DNA from: Allodiplogaster sudhausi
Lineage: Eukaryota > Nematoda > Chromadorea > Rhabditida > Diplogasteridae
Direction: 5' to 3'
Assembly: GCA_945643635.1 (NCBI GenBank)
Contig: CALZFC010000029.1
Coordinates: 1,124,001-1,188,000 of the forward strand
Length of the DNA: 64,000 nucleotides
Shown: positions 12,175-23,031 of the stretch, one piece after another
How positions within the stretch are numbered: position 1 is the stretch's first letter
Layout: each line of letters opens with the position of its first letter
The notes under the pieces: model-generated
Databases searched by the model: none
What the model was told of the DNA's origin: nothing
The model's input: the letters and a program-made list of their open reading frames with translations, nothing else
Program-made: the position numbers and the translations under genes

Positions 12175-13250
12175 CTTGAGAGCGATATCCAGATACGCGT
12201 CGTCGTACTCCCAGAACTGCGCAGGAAGGCTAATTAGCAGGATTATTTTGGTTTGGTGCACCTGGCTTTATTTACAAATTCAACCACGCACTTTTTCTTT
12301 TCTGCACCTTAATTTGTTGATTCCACTTTATATTATGCACTTTCAGGAAAGACGCCTTATATCCGCTATTTTTCTCCGCTTTCAATTATAGCATACGAAA
12401 AGAAATATTTTTAACAAGACGCATCTTCGAAAAGTGAATATAATGAAATCGATGTACAAGAAAATCAACCCTATCAAATGGTACAAATGAATGGGGAAGA
12501 AGCAACCGCTAAACAACATGAGGCAATACACAATGTGATAACACTATGCAATTGCATTGCATGCAATGGGATGAGTGGGCGCATGGAAAGGTCCGCCCTA
12601 CAACAGGACTACTGCCCTCAATATCGCAATCCGGTTTGGACGATGGACGATATATGAACGATATACGATATACGCAAAGCTCAGGACTGAAATTCGAAAG
12701 GTAGCTCCGCGAGTATTATATATATAATTGTATTCATAAATGAAAGGCTGACATTTAATGTTTGGCCCGAGTCCAAGAGCTCTGCAAGAAGAGCGACCAT
12801 AAAGGCCACCGCCCTCCAGCCTCCCTGCGCCATTCGGCCGATCTCTTTTCTGCGAATCGCCCTAGCGCTTCCTGCCACGATCTCTTCCCAGATGGAGGCA
12901 CAGGGATACTGTAAGAACACAGAGAAGTGAAATAGCAATGAGTATCCATACGTCGTAAGAACAAAAAGAAGAAGTAGATAGCAGATTCTTTTTGAGCGAA
13001 TAGCTTGAATATTTTCACTGAAGCTGCGACGAGGATTCGAGTGAATAGTTTGTGTCAATAGAATGGAAGTGATACTCTTCTACCATTGCTTTGTTAAAGC
13101 CTACTATCAAAACTGGAAGTCCAGTTTTCCGAATGGTGGCATCTGACATCACGTCATCGGATTTTAAAGCAGTAAAGTTGGGTATCGAAGAAGTATCGAC
13201 GGAAATAGCAACATTTGTACATTGATATCTACATACTGCCTGTGCTATAT
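12175..13250 (-). other. Candidate exons of an unidentified minus-strand gene
   Basis: Three open segments have plausible splice borders. About 13,243-13,085 follows a catatag acceptor and includes the stretch KTGLPVLIVGFNKA. About 12,910-12,730 follows a ttacag acceptor and reads CASIWEEIVAG..GGWRAVAFMVALLAELL in one frame. About 12,235-12,170 includes FWEYDDAYLDIALKIPQ and then a stop. I do not recognise the protein, and the junction phases are not all settled. The DNA between 12,240 and 12,680 shows nothing else. Confidence 0.3.
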
Positions 13251-13254
13251 GAAA

Positions 13255-14640
13255 AAGAGTAAATGTTTGAATGAGTCATAGATTTAAAATTAACATTTTT
13301 TTGCGAATTTGCAAGGTTTACGAAAAAAAAAGTGTTATTGACGTTAAGTGCGCAAAAAGTATGAGAGTGAGAGACAATGAGAGATGTTGATTGTCAGGAG
13401 ACATATAATGAGAGAGCGAGAGGGAGAAAGAGGAGGAGAGAGGGGGGAAAGAGAGAAAGAGATCGCTAAAAAGAGGAAATAAGGAATGAGAGAGAGAGAT
13501 CGAGGGAAAGAGAATAAAGAGTGGCAGTCTTTACAACAATAAAAAAAATTGAGTTGCAAAAAAAAGGGTGCATAGATTGGCGTAGCGGGAATATACTGAC
13601 AATGGAAGAGAAGTTGGCTGGATTCCTGGAAAAGAAATGCTAGTATTTGAATTGAATCGTACTGCAAGTGAAGAAATGGTAATACCCAAAAAAAGTGACA
13701 TTGAATAACTTAAAGAAGACAGCTGCTCAGCGTTTCGAGCATCATCATCCGTTCAATTTCTCACAAATGTGATGGCCGCGACTTATCAAAAAAAAATTTA
13801 TGCGTAATCCTTTTTTGGACTGACACGTCCTAAAGAAAGCGCGACTGTCACACGAGGAAATGTCAAGATCAAAATATTAATTCTCGGGCTACGTCCATAG
13901 ATTAGTAAAATATCAGATGGTGCCAAACTACTGCGGACAAAACGCTGTGCAGCTGTCACCATGTGAAGTACACTGATCTTTAAATGTCTCAATAACCACT
14001 GTTCTTTCGTTCTTTCCCTTCTTCTCTCTCTCTCTCACACTCTTCAACGTTCCATTCTGTCGTTACTACTAATTGCCAATGTTCAGCAACCTATTATCTC
14101 CCACGCCTATCAGCCTTATGATGCTCTCCTTTCAAATATTCTCTAGTATTTCAATATCCCTTCAACTCGTTCGAATCCGGATCAACTGGCTAATCGGTTT
14201 CGATGCTGCCGACCAGGAAGGGAACCAAATCGAAGAGCGAGATACACACTGCTCTTCTCACACACAACTCACGCAGATGCTTCCAAGGCAGGGTGGAGAG
14301 AATGGTGCTGATGTAAGAATTCTAAAAGCTTTCGAATTACTGCCAATAGTATGTGTACTTGTTATGTAAATTTGTATAAGGACATGATTTGGACTATTGC
14401 AAGGGATAAGTTCATTCAAAGAAGTCGAAGCTCAACAGTAATCTATCTGAATTTGTCTAAATACTCTCTAAATCAGCAGCATTTTGCGCTTCTTGTAGGA
14501 GTATGCAAAAAAAGAATTGAAGACGGATGCTGCTAATGAAATAAAGTGCGAAGAGAGAAATGCAAATCTTTGCTCCAAAACAATAAATTGCTCCGAAACT
14601 CATCATTCATTCGAGCTACCTACGGGGGAGTGGTCGCCTC
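13255..14640. other. Intergenic DNA, GA/CT-rich, no clear gene
   Basis: A GA-rich tract lies at 13,370-13,515. A 35-bp segment at 14,271-14,305 has a good acceptor and a gtgagt donor on the minus strand and could be a small exon, but nothing links to it. The rest shows nothing I can support. Confidence 0.4.
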
Positions 14641-14664
14641 TCCGCTTTCCCTACCGTCATCTCA

Positions 14665-14905
14665 CCTCTCTCCTCTCTCCCCTCTTTCTCCCCTTTCTCT
14701 CGCCCTCTTTTCTCTCCCCTCTTTCTCCCCTTTCTCTCGCCCTCTTTTCTCTCCCCTCTTTCTCCCCTTTCTCTCGCCCTCTTTTCTCTCGCCTCTTTCT
14801 CCCCTTTCTCTCGCCCTCTTTTCTCTCCCCTCTTTCTCCCCTTTCTCTCGCCCTCTTTTCTCTCCCCTCTTTCTCCCCTTTCTCTCGCCCTCTTTTCTCG
14901 TCCCT
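14665..14905 (+). repeat. 37-bp minisatellite, about six copies
   Basis: Successive units CTCGCCCTCTTTTCTCTCCC.. are 37 bp apart (CG at 14,701, 14,738, 14,775 and on). Because 37 is not a multiple of three, the long open frames reading through it on both strands are repeat artefacts. Confidence 0.93.
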
Positions 14906-14914
14906 CTTCTTCTG

Positions 14915-15299
14915 ATGGCGTCCTTTCTGGCTTTGTGCCTCTTTTACTGCGCTCCTTCGTTTGAGAAGTTACGCCGGACAATGCAACCCACCCGAACACC
15001 GCGACGAACTATGTAGTAAATATTATCTTCAAATATTCCGAACTTTCTCATTTATTACACTGGGTATTAGTACATATTTTAGAGATGAGAGCACTATAGC
15101 GACCGGTGGTGCTGAAGGAGAACTTCCGACAACGACGATAATTTGTTCGAATTGAAATCGATCTTAATACGTGAAATTATTTTATTGAATTATAAGGTCT
15201 ACTGAAGCCTGGGCCGCCATCTACTGCTCCGTCCTCTTCACTAGACTGTTGATCGGCGCAATTTCCTTCCTGTTCATTAGCCACTTTGCTATTTATTGA
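14915..15299 (+). CDS. Small membrane-protein model, three exons
   Basis: Exons 14,915-15,012, 15,083-15,144 and 15,208-15,299 join in phase with usable borders (AT|gtagta, ttttag|A, ATTT|gttcg, ctgaag|CC). The start ATG opens a hydrophobic stretch (MASFLALCLFYC), and the last exon encodes a strong membrane helix (CSVLFTRLLIGAISFLFISH) ending in TGA. AATAAA overlaps the stop (15,299-15,304), a good poly(A) signal. It is tail-to-tail with the CNG gene. Upstream exons may be missing, and the first exon directly follows the minisatellite, so its start is uncertain. Family not recognised. Confidence 0.35.
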
Positions 15300-15766
15300 A
15301 TAAAGCCTATTCTGTTGAATTATATTCAATGCATTCGTGACCACATAATCTTGGGCGGTACTGTAGAAAGAGAGAGAGAGAGACGGAAAATGGACAATTA
15401 CAGATAAATTATGACAATAATGAAATGGTTAATTTGTTGACCTATTTCACACAATATTTAATATAAAATTTAAAAGATCACGAATAACGAGAGAAATAAA
15501 TAAGTGGTGCTATGATTTCTTTCGTTAAAGAAATCTTCTCGATTTGTGTGTCATAAAAAGGAAAAAATATGAATGAAAAAGCTATGTATAAACAAAAAAG
15601 ATGATTAATAACACTCTGATCTTGATACGAATACTGTCGTGGTTCCTCTGAAAATGTGTAGTGGTGAGAGTCAGATGGCCAGGTTACTAGAGAGTAAGAG
15701 AGCCAGGTTACTAAAGAGAGGGTCAGCATAATAGAGTACAGATCATGAAGAACCCGAAAGCCTCCT

Positions 15767-15857
15767 TTAATTGCCGACACGCATCTCGAGGCATGCGAAC
15801 GTGCTCTCCATTTTTATCAGCCGTTGCTTGAAGGCGCTGCCGGATGCCTGGAATTAG

Positions 15858-15903
<46 letters not shown>

Positions 15904-16776
15904 AGGGTAGAGGGAGAGAGAGAAGGGAGAGGGAGAGAGACAAAGAGTGAGAGAGATGACACTCACTCGTAGATCTTTCTCAGCCATGTCCATGTCTTCT
16001 TCGACAGCCCTGAGACGTCGTGCAGCTCGCCCCAACCGCTCCGGCAACGAGAGCATCGACGCGTCGCACGCGTCGTCGAGACGCGTTGGTGATGAGTCAC
16101 GGGGGCGTGAGAGGACTAATTGAATTTCAAGTTCTCTCGCCAGGAAAAAAGGCGCGAATTTGAAACGTGAATATTTTTGTCTGTTTTAACCCCTTGCGAC
16201 GAGCTGCCGTCGCATGGCCGGATGCTCGGCAAGCGCTGCGCTGACGTCGGCGCGCGCGAGCACGTAGACATCCGAAAAGGCGGCCGAGATGAGCGAGACG
16301 CACCACGCGATCGCTATCGAATGCTCGAGCGACAGCGCACACTCCTCGCCGAACGAAGCGCCCGCACCCAGCTGCATAGATGGCCGAGAGGTTAGTCGAC
16401 GGGGGCACAAGGCAAATGAGCCGGGTTCGACTCCGATCACGGGTGGTGGTCAAAATCGCGCACCGTTTCGACGACGTTGCCTGCGATCGGCTCGACAACG
16501 TTCAGGAGGCCTTCCTTGACGATGAGCATCTCCTAGGAGGATTTCGTTCTGCTATGTTCAGCTGTAGAAGCTGGCTATTATTTTTGGGTCTTTCAAGACT
16601 ACGTTTGGTCCCTCGAAGGTCCCAAGGGGCCGTGACGTAGACCATAGGACGAACTCTCGATGGTTCGCCTGCCCGGCAGATGACGTCACCGGGTGCGAAG
16701 AGTTGTTGCTGCAGCCGCTGCACGAGCTCGTAAAGGAAGGACGCATCACACTCCTCAAGAATGATCAATGTATATT

Positions 16777-16826
<50 letters not shown>

Positions 16827-19800
16827 ATAATTTATGAAACGAGTATTACTTTTTTTATTAAATCGATAAAAACTTCATCCTATTATTTTTGAACGCTTTA
16901 GATAGACTATAATATAAATAATATAATTTTCCTCCATCTTCATGCCTTGAAAAGATGCACATTACGTAGTGCTTCCATATGGAGATTGACAGCGATATGT
17001 CCTTGGAGTCGTGGTGGGAGAGGTGCAAGAAGTTGCTGAACTATACATATTTGAATTTCCCGCCTTGATCATAAAGTGGCCAATTTCCGGCCTATAACCT
17101 TCTCGTCCGTCATGCGCTTCTGCTCTACCATGTAGCTCATGCAGTTGAAGACTTTGCTCTGGACCGAAAGAGGCACTTTCCTTGCAATAAGAATAAATAT
17201 TCGAACAATATATTTAAATAAATGATATTCATCCGAATAATTTTTTTTACATTATTCCCGGCTGAGCTTCAAACCAGGACCTCGGGGACCTTCATTCGCG
17301 CTCTGTCGCAAAGTATCATAAGAAGTATTTGATATCTGACTTGTTCCGCATGAAGTACTTGACGGCGTCATGACTCGCGACGGCTTCGCGCCTCTCTCGG
17401 TTCATCGTCCACACCACCGAGCCGACCGAACCAACTACCTTTTGGATGCCGATCTTAGTTTTTGTTCTCGATACATTCCTCGTACTAGAAAATCACAGAA
17501 GACAAGCATTAACTTTCCAGAAATCGATCTACGCATCCTATTCTGGGCGAGTTTACGACACAAGACAGGAGAGCAATGGAGATCTAACCGACGCGAAGAC
17601 ACAAACGCCGATCAATGTGTCGATGACCTCGAGCACGTTCTGCGTCGAGTTGACCGGCCACGGCTGGGCAAGTTCATACATTTCGAGAATTCGACTTTTT
17701 ACACTACGTTACCATTTCCTATTTATTTTTTTTATCCATTTTATCAAGTCACAGATTTTCCCTTCACTTACTACGTATATTTTTATTATGAAATTACGCC
17801 CTACATGCTAGTTTGTTTTTCCGTCGTCATACAATATCTCGCTAAACGTTTTTTTTTTCAAAGTTTCCTGAATGCATGTTTCGAGACCTCGTTCCATCCC
17901 CATACATTATTCATGCGACTTGTTTTTCATCTTCCTTGACCTTCAAACCTGCTGGCCACACGTCGTGATCGTGAGCGCTGACCAATACATGCTGACGGTG
18001 TACTGCTTGCTAAGGTTCGAGAACGGAATCGTGACGTGTCTGGCGGGGGGACAACATTTTACAGGATCAACTCTTAGTCTATTAATCTAGAATTTGCCTA
18101 AGTACTGTAGTCGGATCAGGCAAAATGGCGCGAATTCAAACGTGAGTTTTTGACTCTTTAACAATAGCATAAAGACCACCTGTCCCTCCAATACTCGGCC
18201 ATCTCGAGCGCGTAGTCCTCTCGGTCGCCGTCGCGGTCGCTTTCGTTGAAGGCGCACTCGGAGTGTCTCGCAGTGCAGACCGGGAGGACGACATCGAAGA
18301 CCTTGCGGTACGAGAAGACGAAGCCTTTCTCATCGGCGGCTAGAGCGAGATGGAGAGAGAGAGTGTGAGAAAGAGAGACAGCGAAAATTAATGAGAAAAG
18401 AGAGAATGAGAGAGTAAGGGAAAGAGAGAAAGAGTGAAAGAAAAAGAGAGAGTGAGAGAGAAAGAAGAGATGGAGGGGGATAAAGATAGGGAATGAGTAA
18501 TTTAGTAAGAAATTCAAACAAGAAAGGAAGACGTAGAGAGAAGGAGAGAGAAGGAGAGGGAGAGAGAAAAAAAACAAGTTGCTCTGTCTAACTCTCAAAG
18601 CCCTGGTGGAGTGAGAAGAGAAAGTAGACGCATGCGTTCCAATGGAAAATGACGACGCAACTCGTCAGCATCAGCAGAATCTTCGCAGCGTTCGGGAAAC
18701 GCGATCTGAATATATTATAGCTTATTTTCGAAATAAAAAAAAATATTTTTTTTTTCACCTAGCATCATTTTTTTTAAATATATTACTTTCCTCATACATG
18801 TTTTGGCGGGGAAAAAAACATGCTGAATGTCACGCCACGCCACCGCATCGGTTTTCTATGTGACTACCGTAGTAATCAACTGAAGGAGTGCGTGTGCACT
18901 GGAGCATACTTCTGATCGAGCTGCTCGGCAAGATCGGCGACGCGGTACAGCTTGAGCAGTCGCGTCGCGCGCAACAGCGAACAGTGCGGCAGACGCAGAA
19001 GCAGCACGTCGAGGGGCGCGAGGCATGCGAGGTCGAGCGCGAGACGATTGCTGCCATTTTAAATATTTGCTTTCCCGCCAATTAAAATATTTGAATTTGT
19101 CCCAAAAAATTCCAGCTTCACTGTGAACGCAGTCAAATACATACCTTTGCTTATAGCGTTGAAGGAGCTTGGATGCGCTCCGCACTTCGACTCCATCTTC
19201 CAAATAGGCTGTAAAAGTCTCGCTATTTCATGAGTAAGGGTACTGACAATGAGCGGCCATGCCACGAGCAGACATCGAACCCGGATCGTTTGTACGCTGT
19301 TCTTATTTAACCACCCGGCCAGACTGACTCGTCCGCGCTTGCACGACAATGTCGATGGCGTAGATGGCGTCTGCAGCCACGTTGCCTGCTAGCCAGCCGC
19401 CGTAAAAGTCACGCGCGATCGCGTCGAAGGTGAAGGCGGGCGCGCCGAGCAGATTGTAGAGGACGGCAGTGGAGACGAGGAGGGTCCAGTAGAAGAAGAG
19501 AGAGGACGTCGGAGAGATGCAGAAGAAGATGAGAGAGCGGAAAGGAAAGAGAGATAAAGAGTGATGAGAGAGAGAGAGAGGGAGAGAGAAGAAAGTGTGT
19601 GAGAAGAAAGAGAATGAGAGGGAAAATAAAGAAGAAGAGATCAAGAGAAAGAAGAAAGAGATTGGGAGAGTGAGAGGGAGAGAGAGAGAGAGGGAGAAAG
19701 AGGGAGAGATAAAATAGAGAGAGAGGGAGAGTGATAAAATAGAGAGAGAGAGGGAGAGGGAGAGAGAAGTCAGGAAGTGAACGAAAGGGAGGAACGCGAA

Positions 19801-19845
19801 TGTAGACAAAAATGAGTGCAAGTTGATGATGCCAAAATGGTTCGA
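15767..19845 (-). CDS. Cyclic nucleotide-gated (CNG) cation channel subunit
   Basis: Fifteen minus-strand exons, all but the first in verified phase: ~19,500(or 19,845)-19,329 (S1-S2, FFYW..AVLYN and IYAIDIVVQART), 19,208-19,145, 19,050-18,910 (S3-S4, LDLACLAPLD, LLRATRLLKLYRV), 18,705-18,593 (S5, HWNACVYF), 18,339-18,180, 18,039-17,949 (pore, YWSALTITTCGQQ), 17,663-17,589 (S6), 17,438-17,341 (VGSVGSVVWTMN), 17,156-17,099 and 17,035-16,946 (C-linker, LPPRLQGHIAVNLHMEAL), 16,753-16,655, 16,532-16,464 and 16,371-16,191 (cyclic nucleotide-binding domain, FAPGDVICRAGE, FGEECALSL), 16,115-15,967 and 15,847-15,767 (tail, coiled-coil-like, stop TAA). About 550 residues from S1; the N-terminus is not certain (candidate GC-rich exon near 20,240-20,480). 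Family role: ligand-opened, non-selective cation channel in sensory neurons. The pore and the nucleotide site carry unusual residues (see findings). One intron starts with GC (AAG|gcatga). Confidence 0.9.
16381..16443 (+). repeat. tRNA-like sequence filling a CNG intron
   Basis: On the plus strand, opposite to the channel gene, TGGCCGAGAGGTTAGTCGA resembles a Pol III A box, and GGGTTCGACTCC 30 bp later is a near-consensus B box. It makes up most of the 92-bp intron 16,372-16,463. The cloverleaf is not convincing, so it is probably a tRNA-derived remnant, not a working tRNA. Confidence 0.5.
16770..16823. repeat. (AT)n microsatellite in a CNG intron
   Basis: Alternating TATATA between the C-linker exon and the first exon of the nucleotide-binding domain. 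Confidence 0.95.
18345..18570. repeat. GA-rich tract in a CNG intron
   Basis: Purine-rich GAGAGA on the plus strand, i.e. a long polypyrimidine tract in the sense of the channel gene. Similar tracts lie at 15,858-15,950 and 19,560-19,770. Confidence 0.9.
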
Positions 19846-19934
19846 CTGACCGGAGAAGCTGCTTAATTAGTTGTGAGAGCGTCGGCAGGAGTGCGCTAAC
19901 TGAACATTGATGACGGATTGTAGTTATTTTAAAT

Positions 19935-19936
<2 letters not shown>

Positions 19937-19993
<57 letters not shown>

Positions 19994-20050
19994 ATTATTG
20001 TTATTATTACTATTACTATTATTATTATTATTATGATTATTTTAATCAAT
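19937..20050. repeat. (ATT)n microsatellite
   Basis: More than 25 ATT triplets with slight decay at the right end. Confidence 0.95.
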
Positions 20051-20239
20051 ATTATCAGTTATATAAGTTAGATCTTCGAGCAAATGATTGATTGATTTAT
20101 TTAAGTGTAAACACGTGGTAGCAACATAGTATGTATGTAAGTGATAGCATAGCAAAAAAATGTATATGGTAAATGGTGGAAGGGATTAAAGGAAATTCTA
20201 GGGTGACGAAATATTAAATCTTTAAATTGAACTAAATAC

Positions 20240-20480
20240 GTACTGCTGGCGGTCGAAGGTCGCGCTGGTCGTGACGGCTCAAAGACAAGCGAGTTGATGA
20301 CGTCACGCTCGTCATTCTCTGCCGCGGCACCCGGCCAACCGCGACGCTTCTGAGCGAGACGCGTCGCGGTCAGGGTCGCGGTTATGATGCACACTGACCA
20401 GCATGGCGCGTATCCCGTCGAGCATGGCGAGTCGACTCTGCGGACGACGGACGACGAATGGAGCAGTGCCGTTGCATTGA
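20240..20480 (-). other. GC-rich candidate upstream exon of the CNG gene
   Basis: This segment is much richer in GC than its surroundings and is open on the minus strand in more than one frame (for example MLDGIRAMLVSVHHNRDPD or a longer Thr/Ala-rich frame). Its position upstream of S1 fits the cytoplasmic N-terminus of the channel, which is poorly conserved in the family, so homology cannot settle it. Confidence 0.3.
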
Positions 20481-20639
20481 CCGTCGTCGGATCCCTGCCA
20501 ATCTCTCTCTCTCTATCTCTCAGTTTCTCTCGTTCTCACACTCTCTCTATTCCTTTGTCTCTCTCTATATCTGTCTTTTTCTTTTTCTCTCCAACTATTT
20601 TTCCGTCGCTTAATCTCTCTTACTATAAATACATATAGG

Positions 20640-23030
20640 CGAAACAAATTAGTATAAATTCGAGTAATTACATTAGAAAAATTAGTATTATACGACTAAT
20701 TTCGTTGCCAAAATTAGAATATACAAATTAATTCCGTTACCAGTCTGACTTCGGTCGGGTCGCTGAGCAGGATAGAAGGCAGGCGAGGTCGCTCATTTGG
20801 TGGCGGAGAAGTCATTTACTATTTTTATACGTCATTCTAATGTTTCTTTTTTGGATATACATACATACGATTCCACTAATTTTTTTACTATTTATGCTAT
20901 AACAAAGGGAAGAGAGAAAATAAAGAAAAAGATTAGTAAAAAAATATACTTAATAAAATAAACAGAACTCAAAAATTATTTTAATTTATGCTGATTAAAA
21001 TTTTCCGAGCATCATGTTTCACAACAGTCTGCATACAATGGTGGAAATGATTCTGAAAACTGATTCTGATTGTGTGGCAATGCGGATTCATTATTGCAGG
21101 CACAAGGCGCGCAATTTTTAATTTCCTGTGGTGCCATTTGCTCGCTTTCCTGCATTCTTTTTCTCACAAGTGTAAGCACTCGTTGAAGTGGTAGTTGGCA
21201 ATTTCCGACTTAATTTTCCGCTGCTTCATATTTGTGTAGGCAGTGAACATTTCTCGAAATTGATGGGACTCTCTCCCAAAGAGCTTTTGTTGATACAAAG
21301 AAATGCATTTTGAAAAATAACATTTTTTTTGTCTTTCGCCATTGCCAAAATATTCGATTGGCTCATGTGTAAATGATTCAAAAGGTTACTGAAAGGAGAA
21401 CTTAAGGAAAAACTCCTAACAGGAAGTCCCTGACAGATTTGATTGATTGGTAAAAAGCACTTTGTTAAGAATCCCCAGAAATGATGCTACTCGCCTCTCT
21501 CCACAGAAACTTTTGGTTTGCACAACTGGCACGTGAGCCTGTGTTAAGAAAATATACATATGCATGCGTTTCAAGCGAAGGAGTTTAATGGCCCCGTCGG
21601 CCGCAGTATGGCTCTGCCAAAATTGTTTTTTTAATGGCGGGAAGATATAATATTCACGAATTCAAAGTAGAGAATACTCTTAATTTCATCAGGGTAGAAC
21701 TACATATATTTGTAATTTTGGGACACTCGCAATCGAGGTTTCTAGGTAAACCTGACCAAATTATGAGAAAATAACAAAAGACACTATTTATTCGCCTCGG
21801 ACCTCCCTTTAAGTATCTTTTATATCTGCGCATCTAGAGAGATGCATGCTGCCATATACTTTTTGGGAAGGCCCTCAATCTCGCAATCAGCCCACGGCCC
21901 GCAGCTTACCATTAAAGTAATGTAACGTCATCAAATCACAAAATCAAGCGATCTAGCATATACACATATGTACGTACGTACAATACTTTTTTTTACTTCT
22001 TATTCTTCTTTTCGATAGTTCTAACTTCTTTGGCTACCCGAGCGACAGGGATCAAGGTGAGTGAGAGAGTGGAAGAGATTGAGAAAGGTAATGAAAAAAG
22101 CAACAAAAAGGCGCTTGGCGAGAAAGAGCCTTTTATACGATTTGATAAATGATTCATCACACCCAATATGACATATTTCGTAATTTCCTTTTTCTCTATC
22201 TAGTATGTATGTATGTACATACTAGATAGAGAATTGTGCGAGTGTTAAAGGATGTCTCTGACGAATGTTTGCTAAAACATTTCAAAATAGGCATTTGACC
22301 CGCGAAGTGTCTCGTGCGGAACTATCCTTTAGCACAGTATGCCAACGTTTCTACCCGGCAATTTTCGGAAGGCTGTGATTTTCCTTGCGGCATGAATGAT
22401 TCTATACTTTTGCGTTTGATGTTTTGTAAGTTTGTCTTTGTAATGTGATTATAATGAAGTTATTTTGATTATTCAGGTTGTCATATGCTTGCAGTTTACC
22501 CCGAGGAAGTCTCTCGACTTCCAAACCCTTTCAGTGGCTGTTTAGTTTAGATCAGTATTAAAACATTTCCTTTCAAACAAATCGCATACTTTTCTATTTC
22601 TTGTTTTCGAAAGCATACTGCTGCTAGTAAAATAGATATTATGAGGCGTAATAAATGCAGATTGTTGCTTGTGATGACATTTTTTCAGCTACAACTACGG
22701 AAGCTTCTATAACTACTCTGGCCACGGCTTCAACGAATTCTACAATCCAGCGCAAATCTTAGGTTGGCATGATTTTTTGCCGCCTAAGGATAGTTTGTTG
22801 GTTGTTATTTCAATTTGCTCATAAAAAAAGAAACTTTAACTCTTTATACTCCATGTACTATATAGTTTTATATACTAAATAGGCTCAATAAATATACGAG
22901 TGCTCTGATTCGTTCTAAATATAAAAATTCTATTCATATTCAGCAGTCACTATTCATATTAAAATACTATTATTCGTTCTATCTTCAATGTTCTAACAAT
23001 AAGAATAAGTATACCACGAAATGCGCATGA
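20640..23030. other. Intergenic DNA with a few short signals
   Basis: A repeat at about 21,705-21,825 (ending CCTCCCTTTAAG) recurs at 25,843-25,935 and inverted at 37,484-37,575. A perfect 17-bp-arm hairpin lies at about 22,193-22,232. Around 21,020-21,300 the minus strand is open (QRVLTLVRKRMQ.. up to a stop, and in another frame FREMFTAYTNMKQRKIKSEI), possibly remains of a coding region. At about 22,688-22,760 a plus-strand open segment after ttttttcag reads YNYGSFYNYSGHGFNEF and ends before a gttggc donor; it may be a lone exon. Nothing else is supported. Confidence 0.4.
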
Positions 23031-23031
23031 A

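Noticed and set aside
14517..15016. Long Pro/Ser/Leu and Arg/Glu-rich open frames
   Set aside because: They read through a 37-bp minisatellite; the repeat length is not a multiple of three and all frames on both strands stay open because the repeat lacks stop triplets.
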